Source of the DNA: Bacillota bacterium
Lineage (GTDB): Bacteria > Bacillota > Clostridia > Acetivibrionales > DSM-1351
Assembly (NCBI GenBank): GCA_023426005.1
Contig: JAFABO010000075.1
Location: 1 to 17,640 of the forward strand
Direction of reading: 5' to 3'
DNA: 17,640 bases
The position numbers were made by a program, and so were the translations under genes. Shown one piece after another: positions 6,699-13,947 of the stretch; the first letter of the stretch is position 1, and every line of letters starts with the position of its first letter. The notes beneath the pieces were generated by a model, which was not told where the DNA came from, ran no database searches, and was given only the letters and a program-made list of their open reading frames with translations.

Positions 6699-8621
6699 TT
6701 ACCCGCCCTGTTGATCCTCAAGCTGCTCGGTCACTTGGGCCCAAATGCCGTATAATTCCTCCAGGCTCTGCTCTTTTGAGCTTTTTTCTTCGCTCAGCTC
6801 TATCAGTTTCATGTGATCGGTGGCAGCTTCCGCCATCTCGTTATCTATATCACCCAGGCGTTTCTCGACACTTGCTATTTCCTTCTCGGTATCTGCAAGC
6901 TGCTTCTCAAGTTTTCTGATCCTGCTGCGTTCCTCTTTTGTGGCAATGCGGCTCTGCTTTGCTTCCGATATGGGATTTGCTTCACTTACAGCGTTTTGCA
7001 TGGCAGCATTCTTTTTGTAATGGGAAGCAAAGTAGGTATAGTTTCCGATGCAATCCACCGGCGGCTTTACTCCGATGTCAATTATTCTTGTGGCCAGCTT
7101 GTCAATAAAGTATCTGTCGTGGGAAACTATAAGCATTGTCCCTTCATAATCGGCCAGAGCTGCCTCAAGTATTTCTCTGGAGTTTATGTCAAGGTGGTTT
7201 GTTGGCTCATCCAGAATAATAAAATTAGCTTCCGAGAATATCAGCTTGAGCATGGATACCCTGCTCTTCTCTCCTCCGCTCAGAACAGAAATCTTTTTAA
7301 AGACATCTTCACCCGTGAATAAAAAGGCTGCGAGAGCACTTCTGACCTCAGTCTGAATGAGCTTCTGATTAACACCCCAGACTTCATCAAGCACGGTATT
7401 ATCCTCATTCAAATCTTCCATCTCCTGATCATAGTAGCCCAGGTCGACTTTAGCTCCAAAATTGAACTTGCCGGAGGAGGCTTCCAGCTTTCCCGCCAGG
7501 ATCTTCAGCAGAGTGGATTTTCCGCAGCCATTGGGCCCCAGTAAAAAAACTCTTTCGGCCTTTCTTATCTTAAAGCTTATATTATCAAACAGCTTCTTAT
7601 CACCGTAGGCCTTTGATACCGAATCAAGCTCCAGAACATCATTTCCGCTGGTCATTGCCTGATTGAACTTCATTCTCACTTTGTCGGGGGCTTCCTGGGG
7701 CTTGTCCAGCCTGACCATCCTGTCAAGGGCCTTCAGTCTGCTCTCTGCCGCAATTATATTCCTTTCCCGGTTAAATCTCCTCTGCTGCTCAATAATTGCC
7801 TCCTGCCGGGCAATTTCCTTCTGCTGCAGCAGGTAGTGCTTTTCCTGTATCTCACGGTTGACCGCCTTCTGCTTTGCATAGCCGGAATAATTAGTATTGT
7901 AGAAAGTGCTGGTCTTATTCTCTATTTCAATAGTTTTATTAGTGACCGAGTCAAGGAAATATCTGTCATGGGATATTATAAGCAGGCACTTTTTATAGTT
8001 TTTCAGATAGTCCTCCAGCCATTCCACCGCCGCTATGTCCAGATGGTTGGTGGGTTCATCCAGCAGGAGGATATCCGGTTCCTCCAGCAGAACCTTGGCT
8101 AAAGCCAGTCTCGTTTTCTGCCCCCCGCTCAGTATATTGACCTTGCTGTCAAACTCGCCGTCCAAAAATCCAAGCCCTCTTAGGACTCCTCTGATCCGGC
8201 TGTTATATTCAAAGCCCCCAAGATAGGCAAACCTTTCGGTAAGCTTGCCGTATTCCTTCATAAGCGGCTCCAGCTTATCCCGGTCGGTGGTTATGCTTAT
8301 TTGCTTTTCAATTTTCTTTATGGACTCTTCCATGGAAACAAGTTGGTCAAAGACTTCCAGAAGCTCTTCCCAAAGCGTATTTTCGGTATTAAGAGCCGCA
8401 TTTTGCCTGAGGTATCCCAATACCAGGTCCTTTGAAAAGAATAATTCCCCGTCCTCCTGATGCAGTTCCCCTGTAATTATTTTAAACAGGGTTGATTTTC
8501 CCGCACCATTCACCCCCACAAGGCCGGCTTTGTCATTTTCCTGAAGACTGAACGAAATATTCTTTATAATTGTATCTGTTCCGTAAGAAAATCCTATATT
8601 GTTGCAGTTAAGTACTATCAC
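6699..8621 (-). CDS. ABC-F family ATPase (YdiF-like)
   Basis: A soluble protein with two ATP-binding cassettes and no membrane segments, the hallmark of ABC-F proteins that act on the ribosome near the E site. Cassette 1: Walker A GVNGAGKST (36-44), signature LSGGQ (164-168), Walker B ILLLDEP (184-190). Cassette 2: Walker A GPNGCGKST (362-370), signature LSGGE (447-451), Walker B FIILDEP (467-473). The charged inter-domain linker (about 245-325) corresponds to the arm that reaches toward P-site tRNA. Residues 560-635 form a predicted coiled coil. The 640-residue length and C-terminal coiled coil fit YdiF-type housekeeping members best; a resistance factor is possible but nothing marks it as one. 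The start is GTG 8621 behind a GGAGA site; no ATG fits as well. Confidence 0.93.
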   Translation of the reverse strand: MIVLNCNNIGFSYGTDTIIKNISFSLQENDKAGLVGVNGAGKSTLFKIITGELHQEDGELFFSKDLVLGYLRQNAALNTENTLWEELLEVFDQLVSMEESIKKIEKQISITTDRDKLEPLMKEYGKLTERFAYLGGFEYNSRIRGVLRGLGFLDGEFDSKVNILSGGQKTRLALAKVLLEEPDILLLDEPTNHLDIAAVEWLEDYLKNYKKCLLIISHDRYFLDSVTNKTIEIENKTSTFYNTNYSGYAKQKAVNREIQEKHYLLQQKEIARQEAIIEQQRRFNRERNIIAAESRLKALDRMVRLDKPQEAPDKVRMKFNQAMTSGNDVLELDSVSKAYGDKKLFDNISFKIRKAERVFLLGPNGCGKSTLLKILAGKLEASSGKFNFGAKVDLGYYDQEMEDLNEDNTVLDEVWGVNQKLIQTEVRSALAAFLFTGEDVFKKISVLSGGEKSRVSMLKLIFSEANFIILDEPTNHLDINSREILEAALADYEGTMLIVSHDRYFIDKLATRIIDIGVKPPVDCIGNYTYFASHYKKNAAMQNAVSEANPISEAKQSRIATKEERSRIRKLEKQLADTEKEIASVEKRLGDIDNEMAEAATDHMKLIELSEEKSSKEQSLEELYGIWAQVTEQLEDQQGG

Positions 8622-8703
8622 TGTTATTTCTCCATAAGTAATATTTTAAGTTATGAGGCACACCCACCGGAATTTTTCCCGGCGCCTGACTAATTTCAAG
8701 TTT

Positions 8704-8712
8704 ATTATAGCA
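8704..8712 (-). promoter_or_regulatory. Extended -10 promoter for the ABC-F gene
   Basis: The minus strand reads TGCTATAAT, a perfect extended -10 element. The sequence 17 bases upstream (AGCAGT) is a poor -35, which is tolerated with a TGn extension. The predicted leader is about 75 bases and contains a small hairpin (CCGGGAAAAATTCCGG at 8667-8682) flanked by a second short complementary pair, AGGC and GCCT. Confidence 0.55.
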
Positions 8713-8777
8713 AACTTCCGGCCCATACTGCTACCCGTTTTTTATTTATCCGGTTAGCAATTTCAGTAATTTATCAA

Positions 8778-8816
8778 GAAAAAATCAGGGAGCTGTTTTT
8801 ATGGCAAACCCTGATT
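8778..8816 (-). terminator. Terminator after cwlD
   Basis: On the minus strand AATCAGGG (8809-8816) pairs with CCCTGATT (8783-8790) around an 18-base loop and is followed by a T run and a T-rich tail. It separates cwlD from the downstream ABC-F gene, so the two are separate units. The loop is long, but stem and T-run are clear. Confidence 0.8.
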
Positions 8817-8833
8817 AATAAACCGGTCAATTT

Positions 8834-9625
8834 TTATTTTCCCTTTTCCGCGGCTTTATCCCTGGCTTTATAGTAATTATCCACCCCTGCCTTTATTGCT
8901 GCCGCCAGTTTGTTCTGATATTCCTCATTACCCAACAGCCTTTCTTCATCCGAATTGGAGAGAAAACCGCATTCCACCACGACAGTGGGCGTTTTCAAAT
9001 TCTTTAATATCATTATTTGATCTTTTTTCACAAGTGCCGCTCTGTCATTGGTATTGTCCGCATTCAGCTTTATGGAATTCTGTATTTCATTTGCAAGTTT
9101 CTGGCTGTCAGGTGAATTTGGAGGGAAGAAGGCCTGAGCCCCATGGTATTTTGTCTGGGGAAATTTATTCAGGTGTATGCTCAGAACTATATCAGCTCCT
9201 GACTCATCCATTATTTTTTTCCTCCTGGTCAGATCCTCTTTCCTTTTTTGCAAGATGGTTTTGGCTTCATCGCTATAAACCAGCCGGTCTGTTTCTCTTG
9301 TCAAAATAACCTTGTAGCCGTCCTTTTCAAGCAGATTTTTTACTAGCATTGCAATATTTAAATTTACATCCTTTTCTCTCAATCCGCTGTAATCGCTCAC
9401 AGCCCCGGGATCCTCCCCTCCGTGGCCGGCATCAAGGATTACGGTCCTCGGAGCAGGTGCCGGTTCTGCTGGTGCCTGCTCTCCGGCGGCTTGCTTGTCT
9501 GTCTGCTGCTCTCCCGTCACCGGCTTTGAATAATCAACCGCAAAGCCAATACTGAAAACTGTTAATGAGAATAAAAGCAGCAGGCAAACGAACAATATGT
9601 TCTTTTTACTGATTACTACTATCAT
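8834..9625 (-). CDS. cwlD: Germination-specific N-acetylmuramoyl-L-alanine amidase CwlD
   Basis: Cleaves the amide between N-acetylmuramic acid and the stem peptide; CwlD acts during cortex synthesis to help make muramic delta-lactam, the mark recognised by germination lytic enzymes. The 263-residue protein starts with a membrane or signal segment (about 9-29), then a Pro/Ala/Gln-rich spacer (35-60), then an Amidase_3 domain: LDAGHGGEDPGA at 64-75 with zinc ligand His68, Glu84 in REKD, SIHLN at 149-153 with zinc ligand His151, and VECGF at 217-221 with catalytic Glu218. The segment around 118-140 (YSDEAKTILQKRKEDL) is characteristic of CwlD. I chose ATG 9625, not 9655, because TGGAGG lies 5 bases before it and the earlier one has none. 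A SigE-like promoter lies upstream. A general Amidase_3 hydrolase is the only alternative. Confidence 0.9.
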   Translation of the reverse strand: MIVVISKKNILFVCLLLLFSLTVFSIGFAVDYSKPVTGEQQTDKQAAGEQAPAEPAPAPRTVILDAGHGGEDPGAVSDYSGLREKDVNLNIAMLVKNLLEKDGYKVILTRETDRLVYSDEAKTILQKRKEDLTRRKKIMDESGADIVLSIHLNKFPQTKYHGAQAFFPPNSPDSQKLANEIQNSIKLNADNTNDRAALVKKDQIMILKNLKTPTVVVECGFLSNSDEERLLGNEEYQNKLAAAIKAGVDNYYKARDKAAEKGK

Positions 9626-9682
9626 ATGAACCTCCATGAGCCACAATTGCGGCAAAAAAATTGTTTATGAACTTTGTCTGTC

Positions 9683-9709
9683 AGAGTATGCTTATTATTA
9701 TGGATATTC
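9683..9709 (-). promoter_or_regulatory. Candidate SigE (mother-cell sporulation) promoter of cwlD
   Basis: The minus strand has GAATAT at 9704-9709 and, 14 bases after its ATA core, CATACTCT at 9683-9690. This resembles the SigE pattern of Bacillus (ATA, 14 or so bases, CATACAnT), with one mismatch in the -10. cwlD belongs to the SigE regulon in Bacillus subtilis, which makes the match meaningful. Assignment rests on sequence alone. Confidence 0.45.
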
Positions 9710-9775
9710 ACAACTATCTCCGATATGCATAAAAAAGGATTTATAATTAAATTAACCGGCACAACGCGTTATTTT

Positions 9776-9812
9776 AAAAGGACATATCCATTATCCGGAT
9801 ATGTCCTTTTTT
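9776..9812. terminator. Terminator after the HEAT-like gene, bidirectional form
   Basis: AAAAGGACATATCC (9776-9789) and GGATATGTCCTTTT (9797-9810) make a perfect 14-base stem with a 7-base loop. T runs follow on both strands. The minus-strand gene ending at 9835 is the natural client. Confidence 0.9.
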
Positions 9813-9834
9813 ATCGGGTTCATTATAATAATTT

Positions 9835-10686
9835 TCAGCCTTGACTGGTGTATACCAGATCGTCTATTTCTCCGCCCAATTTCTTGATTACAGCACGCAC
9901 ATGGTTGAAGGTCGACCTGTCCATTTCTTTTATATTCTTTAGAATATAGCCCCTTAACAGCGGAATAGCCCTTCCGTCACCATAATCCCCAAGTACCTCC
10001 ACAGCAAGTTTTAGATTTGAAACCACTCTGAAAGCATGCTTAAGGAAATAAAAAACCTCATCGGACTGGTTGTCCCTGGATATCTCGGCGACACAGGTCA
10101 ATAGATGTTCCTGCACTTCAGGCTGCTCTGTTGCATGGAAGGTCTTTATCAAATCCTTCAGAACATCCACATCATATTCCACTATAGCCGCACATACGGC
10201 TTCGGAAATCAAATCATCTCTAAAACATTCCAGCAGCAGCTCAATCAGTTTTTTCTTATATTCAGGGTATTTGAGACATCCAATGGCATAAACCGACTGC
10301 GACACAGCTAAAACTTTTTTAGGCTCCTTGTTTTCCAGCCAATCTTTCACAAAGCCAAACAATTTATCAGCTGCCTCTTTTCCGTATTCCTTCAGCCGGG
10401 CTATCAGAATATCAGGCACACCCACATCTGAAACAGATGAGATATCTATAAATAATTCCGTAAGTTCCTCCAGAGAAGAGATGGAATTTATATATTCCAT
10501 GGGAGTTTGCATATCAAGTGCAGGAAGTTTTGAATTCAGCCATTTAAGTTCTATTTCAGCTATCAGCTTTTCTTCGTCTACTTTTATCTCACAATTCTCA
10601 CTGGTAGCATGTTCTTCGAGATAGCTGTTAAAGCCGGCATCAACAGCGAGATTATAACTTTCAGCCACTATGGTGTTCCTTGTCAT
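9835..10686 (-). CDS. Helical HEAT-like repeat protein of unknown function
   Basis: A 283-residue, acidic, soluble protein that I do not recognise as a named family. Residues 85-275 read as consecutive amphipathic helix pairs, as in HEAT/Armadillo-like scaffolds; the clearest is the pair at about 225-255 (VEVLGDYGDGRAIPLLRGY). Residues 48-66 (KWLNSKLPALDMQTPMEYI) resemble the WLN...PAL...TP.E pattern of the toxin-binding domain of Xre/MbcA/ParS antitoxins, but the surrounding protein is unlike an antitoxin. No signal peptide, membrane segment or catalytic motif is visible. The gene starts 2 bases after the stop of the membrane-protein gene, so the two are probably co-transcribed and may work together. 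A terminator follows. Scaffold or adaptor is the most that can be inferred. Confidence 0.8.
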   Translation of the reverse strand: MTRNTIVAESYNLAVDAGFNSYLEEHATSENCEIKVDEEKLIAEIELKWLNSKLPALDMQTPMEYINSISSLEELTELFIDISSVSDVGVPDILIARLKEYGKEAADKLFGFVKDWLENKEPKKVLAVSQSVYAIGCLKYPEYKKKLIELLLECFRDDLISEAVCAAIVEYDVDVLKDLIKTFHATEQPEVQEHLLTCVAEISRDNQSDEVFYFLKHAFRVVSNLKLAVEVLGDYGDGRAIPLLRGYILKNIKEMDRSTFNHVRAVIKKLGGEIDDLVYTSQG

Positions 10687-10688
10687 TT

Positions 10689-11228
10689 TTACCAGAACCT
10701 TCTCCTCTTATTAGTCGTAGGCCGCTTCTTGGGTTGAAGGCCAAAAAGCCGTCTTATAAATGCATTCAGGTCAAAAGCCTTATAACCTGCAAAATATCCC
10801 AGAAAGGACATTATAACAATTGTTGCCCAGGCTGCTATATAACCTGGTATCCGGTATCCTCCCAGCTTTGCAATAAAGAGCATGGGGGCCGTCAGCCCTT
10901 TTATCAGGTTCGGCTTTAAAATTTCAAAATCAATAAACTTCAACTCAAAGCTGAGAAATGAGATAATTATTTGCAGCAGTATCACGGGAGCTATTGCAAT
11001 CAAGGCATATATGATACTGTCGGTCAGCTTTACACTGCCATACCGCCTTTTGTCAACTCCGTTCAGATGGTGCAGCTCGGAATATATCAATAAAATCATT
11101 ACAATAAAAATTGCAATGGAAAAAAGGCTGGCCTTGGAATAAAATCCTACAAAAAATATATAAAAGAAAATCATTGCAAATAAGTAGTTCTTAAAAACCG
11201 CCCAGGCGCCGGTAAAATATTTCTTCAT
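10689..11228 (-). CDS. Small integral membrane protein of unknown function
   Basis: A 179-residue protein with hydrophobic segments at about 11-30, 35-51, 71-93 and 128-149, plus a weaker one at 111-124, so four or five membrane passes. A charged loop (HHLNGVDKRRYGSVKLTD, 53-70) lies in the middle and the C-terminus ends in a strongly basic tail (KKRPTTNKRRRFW, 167-179), probably cytoplasmic by the positive-inside rule. I do not recognise the family. I chose ATG 11228 over the in-frame ATG 11288 because CGGAGGG stands 4 bases upstream and the extra 20 residues look like untranslated leader. It has its own extended -10 promoter and runs directly into the HEAT-like gene. Confidence 0.8.
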   Translation of the reverse strand: MKKYFTGAWAVFKNYLFAMIFFYIFFVGFYSKASLFSIAIFIVMILLIYSELHHLNGVDKRRYGSVKLTDSIIYALIAIAPVILLQIIISFLSFELKFIDFEILKPNLIKGLTAPMLFIAKLGGYRIPGYIAAWATIVIMSFLGYFAGYKAFDLNAFIRRLFGLQPKKRPTTNKRRRFW

Positions 11229-11241
11229 GTAACCCTCCGTT

Positions 11242-11278
11242 CCGCCTTCCTGCAGGCGGCATAAGCGGGAAATGCGCC
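11242..11278 (-). other. Mutually exclusive hairpins in the leader of the membrane-protein gene
   Basis: On the minus strand CCGCCT (11254-11259) pairs with AGGCGG (11242-11247) around a 6-base loop, ending 2 bases before the CGGAGGG ribosome binding site (11233-11239). The same CCGCC can instead pair upstream: GGCGCAT (11272-11278) with ATGCCGCC (11255-11262), with one bulge. The two folds cannot coexist. Such geometry can gate ribosome access; no known riboswitch is recognised. Confidence 0.35.
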
Positions 11279-11369
11279 AATGACTCATTTAATGTTTTTA
11301 TACGGTACTTTATGAAAAGTATCTCACTAAATAAGCAGCTTATTCCCAGTAAAAATTGATATATAACGA

Positions 11370-11398
11370 ATTATAGCATACACAGCCCATTAGGTACA
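11370..11398 (-). promoter_or_regulatory. Extended -10 promoter for the membrane protein / HEAT-like unit
   Basis: The minus strand reads TGCTATAAT at 11370-11378, a perfect extended -10, with a weak -35 (TGTACC, 11393-11398) at 17-base spacing. The predicted leader is about 135 bases and contains the competing hairpins. Confidence 0.6.
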
Positions 11399-11446
11399 TT
11401 GTTTTAGAAAAATTTTTATGGTAAACAGATATATTGAAGCATGTTG

Positions 11447-13249
11447 CTAAAAATCCTTCTCAACCAATCCGGCTTTTATACTGTCAAGCTTTGTATAATT
11501 TACCGAAGTATTGCCCTTTAAGTATAGAATATTCAACTTCTTTAAATTAGCCAAAGGCGAATAATCTGTTATCATATTGTCCCTGATATATAATTCTGTA
11601 AGCGATGCCAATGCCGACAATGTACTGATATCTGAAATTCTGTTTCCGTTCAGGGACAGCACCTCAAGCCCGGCGAGCTCCTTAAGCGGCGAAATATCGG
11701 ATATGTTATTCCTCTGGAGGTATAATACCCTGAGCTTTTTCAAATAGCTCAAGCTGGTTATATCCGTTATCTGAGCGTTGCTCATATCCAGATACTCCAG
11801 GTTGGTAAACTTTTTCAGGTCTGACAGTGTTTTTACCCCCGATGGTATGGCAAGCCTGTACACTTTGGACAGCTCACTGCTGTATATAGGCTCAGCGGGC
11901 TTCATCAATTGCTTCCTCACTGCGGCTTCAACCACCCCGTCATTAAAGGTTACCTTTGCCCCCGGTGCCGGTGAAGCCACCACAGGCAGAGCACTTAATA
12001 TGCTGTCCCATACATCAAGACCATATGCCTTTGAGGTCTTGTCGGTATAGTCGGGCACATTTGCCAGGCTCCATAGAGAAATACCGCCAAGGCCGTATTC
12101 CTTTACCATGTCAATTTTTGCCTTTATGCTTTTACTGTTCTCATACAGGGCAACATTGTATGTATGGTCAACAGCATTATAAAATTGAAGCACAGGGCTC
12201 TGAAGTTCATTATTGTAACCATAAACCATTTTTGTCGCCTGGCCGTCGGTATTCTGAATGCGGTTATATAGCATCTGGTATGTGGGCGTATTGCGGGTCT
12301 CCATACTTATAACCGATCCGGGGATTTTATTCCATGCATCGGCTGATGCAGCCTCAAACCGCCACTGTGCCGCATCAAAATTGATTTGAAGCATCACCTT
12401 TGACAGATTTGTCTTATCCACATTCTTTTTTATATCTTCCATTGCCAGTTTTATTTTCTTGATAGGCGCCAGACCATCAATAGGGCTCAGGCTGTTGTAT
12501 CCGGCATACTGCATTACCTGCCCTTTGTCCAAAACAGTTACAGGCTCATAATCATGGGCCATAACAATCATTTTGTCAGCTGTAGCTGCTATTTCCCCGT
12601 AATTGTAGCCCGAATAATTCAATAGAGGATTGACGGCAACATACAATTTTTTATTAATATTATTCAGCTGGGCTTTCAGCTCTTTAAGGAATTGATTATA
12701 CCAGTCACTGACAGACTTTCCGCCGATTATTATGGTTTTGCCGCCGGTATCTTTATCCTGAAGCCCTTCAAAGTCGATTACCACACCGTCAAAGTAAATG
12801 CCGCTGTCATTTCCCACTTGACTTTTCAACAAGTCTACTATTGCATTTACCGCCTTTTCCCGCTGTTCGCCATAGGGCAATATCGCTATTGCATTGACAC
12901 TGTCGGAAAAAATATTCAGCTGGATGGATTTATTTTTGCTTTTGGCATATTTCAACACATCTGCATAATCCGCGGGATAATAAAACATGGTATTCCCATT
13001 CCTGCCCAGTTCGGTAACCACTCCCTGGTCCAGATCACCGTACATTCTGCCCCATGCAAAACTTACCGAATCAAGCTCATCTATGTATTTTTTCATACTT
13101 TCGGAAAATGTCGCCTGAGCAGGATAGAAAGCGTGCAGTCCCAGTTTCTGTTCCGGCTCGGCCTGTGCTGATAAAGTCAGATTTGGTACAAAACTTACCA
13201 GCATTGCGAAAATCAGAATTATGCGTATTGCTGATTTGAAATTTTTCAT
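11447..13249 (-). CDS. Secreted GH18-type glycoside hydrolase-like protein with C-terminal leucine-rich repeats
   Basis: A 600-residue exported protein. Residues 1-30 form a signal peptide with a likely cut after Ala-Gln-Ala (28-30). Residues 35-420 match a GH18-type barrel of the YaaH/chitinase-like group: FDGVVIDFEG at 153-162 contains the D-G-x-x-x-D-x-E signature with Glu161 as the expected acid/base, and GGISLWSL at 388-395 is the conserved last strand with its Trp. Family members hydrolyse beta-1,4 linked GlcNAc polymers, including peptidoglycan in spore and wall enzymes; the substrate here is inferred. A linker (421-432) leads to a stretch at 433-475 like the cap preceding internalin-type repeats, then about four and a half SDS22-like repeats of exactly 22 residues (about 480-580; e.g. 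LEYLDMSNAQITDITSLSYL). No SLH, LysM or sortase signal is seen. ATG 13249 follows an AAAGGGT site. Confidence 0.88.
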   Translation of the reverse strand: MKNFKSAIRIILIFAMLVSFVPNLTLSAQAEPEQKLGLHAFYPAQATFSESMKKYIDELDSVSFAWGRMYGDLDQGVVTELGRNGNTMFYYPADYADVLKYAKSKNKSIQLNIFSDSVNAIAILPYGEQREKAVNAIVDLLKSQVGNDSGIYFDGVVIDFEGLQDKDTGGKTIIIGGKSVSDWYNQFLKELKAQLNNINKKLYVAVNPLLNYSGYNYGEIAATADKMIVMAHDYEPVTVLDKGQVMQYAGYNSLSPIDGLAPIKKIKLAMEDIKKNVDKTNLSKVMLQINFDAAQWRFEAASADAWNKIPGSVISMETRNTPTYQMLYNRIQNTDGQATKMVYGYNNELQSPVLQFYNAVDHTYNVALYENSKSIKAKIDMVKEYGLGGISLWSLANVPDYTDKTSKAYGLDVWDSILSALPVVASPAPGAKVTFNDGVVEAAVRKQLMKPAEPIYSSELSKVYRLAIPSGVKTLSDLKKFTNLEYLDMSNAQITDITSLSYLKKLRVLYLQRNNISDISPLKELAGLEVLSLNGNRISDISTLSALASLTELYIRDNMITDYSPLANLKKLNILYLKGNTSVNYTKLDSIKAGLVEKDF

Positions 13250-13316
13250 TTTTAACCCTTTAACCTCTGTCTTTCAATAATTTTCAATTAAAAGCTTTAA
13301 ATAGCTCCCGGTGGTC

Positions 13317-13400
13317 TATAACATCTAAAACATATATTGTTGGCAGCCACTAGCGGTTTGTAATATATAAAACGTACATTGTCCGGCGGCCACTGGTTTA
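13317..13400. repeat. Imperfect 42-base tandem repeat upstream of the GH18-LRR gene
   Basis: Two adjacent copies, about 13317-13358 and 13359-13400, share roughly four fifths of their bases. Both read (plus strand) TA-x-x-x-x-TAAAAC, then A-TTGT, then GGC-x-GCCACT, then GGTTT, with a 3-base insertion (AGC) in the left copy. The repeat lies 68-151 bases before the GH18-LRR start codon, where a promoter and operators would be expected. No clear SigA promoter is visible inside it, so the two copies could be binding sites or duplicated promoter elements. Confidence 0.6.
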
Positions 13401-13499
13401 TATTAATTAATTCTACCATATATACGGGGTCAGGGTCTGTTAAAAATCCATTACAAAAGCTTAATTTTACTGGAACGGGAATATATAAAAGTTTGTATA

Positions 13500-13528
13500 A
13501 TAAAAACCTGGCAAAAAAATTTGCCAGG
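13500..13528 (-). terminator. Terminator after the 46-residue small gene
   Basis: On the minus strand CCTGGCAAA (13520-13528) pairs perfectly with TTTGCCAGG (13507-13515) around a 4-base loop, followed by TTTTTAT. It starts 6 bases after the TAG of the small gene. Confidence 0.9.
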
Positions 13529-13534
13529 CTTTAT

Positions 13535-13675
13535 CTATTTACCTTTTTTATCACTTTTTTCAGAATTACCGGGATCTCCCGCCTTCCCCCACTTATATTC
13601 TTTATTGAAGGGCGATGCCTTTAAAAAACTGCCAATTTCCATGTCTACCTTTCCAAATGGATTCCAGCCTTTCAT
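13535..13675 (-). CDS. Small orphan protein, 46 residues
   Basis: A complete short gene: a strong AGGGAGG ribosome binding site, 7 to 8 bases, ATG 13675, 46 codons, TAG 13535, and a Rho-independent terminator directly after. The protein begins MKGWNPFGKVDMEIGSFLKA, continues with an aromatic and basic middle (SPFNKEYKWGK) and ends in a flexible charged tail rich in Lys, Ser, Gly and Asp. It has two Trp, no Cys, no signal peptide and no membrane segment, and is basic overall. I do not recognise a family. The gene stands alone between the riboflavin operon and the GH18-LRR gene on the same strand. Its strong ribosome binding site and private terminator argue that it is really expressed. The overlapping plus-strand frames have no such signals. 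Confidence 0.72.
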   Translation of the reverse strand: MKGWNPFGKVDMEIGSFLKASPFNKEYKWGKAGDPGNSEKSDKKGK

Positions 13676-13799
13676 AATAAAACCTCCCTATAATTTGATT
13701 AAATAAACCGGTGTCCGGACCTCGATTTTTAACAGTGATTACATTAACCAATTACGTATGCGTGTACATTTTCACTTCCCAAACCACAATATATTAATT

Positions 13800-13828
13800 A
13801 TCCTACTCTAACAATCTAAAGGTTTCAA
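13800..13828 (-). promoter_or_regulatory. Weak candidate promoter for the 46-residue small gene
   Basis: The minus strand has TTGAAA (13823-13828) and TAGGAT (13800-13805) with 17-base spacing. The -35 matches five of six and the -10 four of six. The leader would be about 120 bases. Read-through from the riboflavin operon is the alternative, since I see no strong terminator directly after ribH. Confidence 0.3.
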
Positions 13829-13947
13829 GGTAGCAAATAATTTTTTATAGATTTATTTTTATTTATAAATCAAAATTTTATAGGTGTTAAATTTAGCTTA
13901 TACTTACATTATTATTTAAAAACATGTATTTGAAGGCATATCTGGCA

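Noticed and set aside
8634..8697. Ribosome-mediated attenuation leader before the ABC-F gene
   Set aside because: The leader has a small hairpin but no leader peptide with a ribosome binding site and no terminator, so resistance-type attenuation is not supported.
13425..13440. GGGGTCAGGGTC-like sequence suggesting a mobile-element end
   Set aside because: There is one copy only, no partner inverted repeat and no transposase nearby.
13379..13706. Plus-strand open frames of 61 and 81 codons
   Set aside because: They overlap the 46-residue minus-strand gene and its terminator and lack ribosome binding sites; the minus-strand gene has all signals.
13848..13869. AT-only hairpin GATTTAT...ATAAATC as terminator of the rib operon
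   Set aside because: The stem has 7 almost pure A-T pairs about 80 bases after ribH with no convincing T-run, so it is too weak to call.
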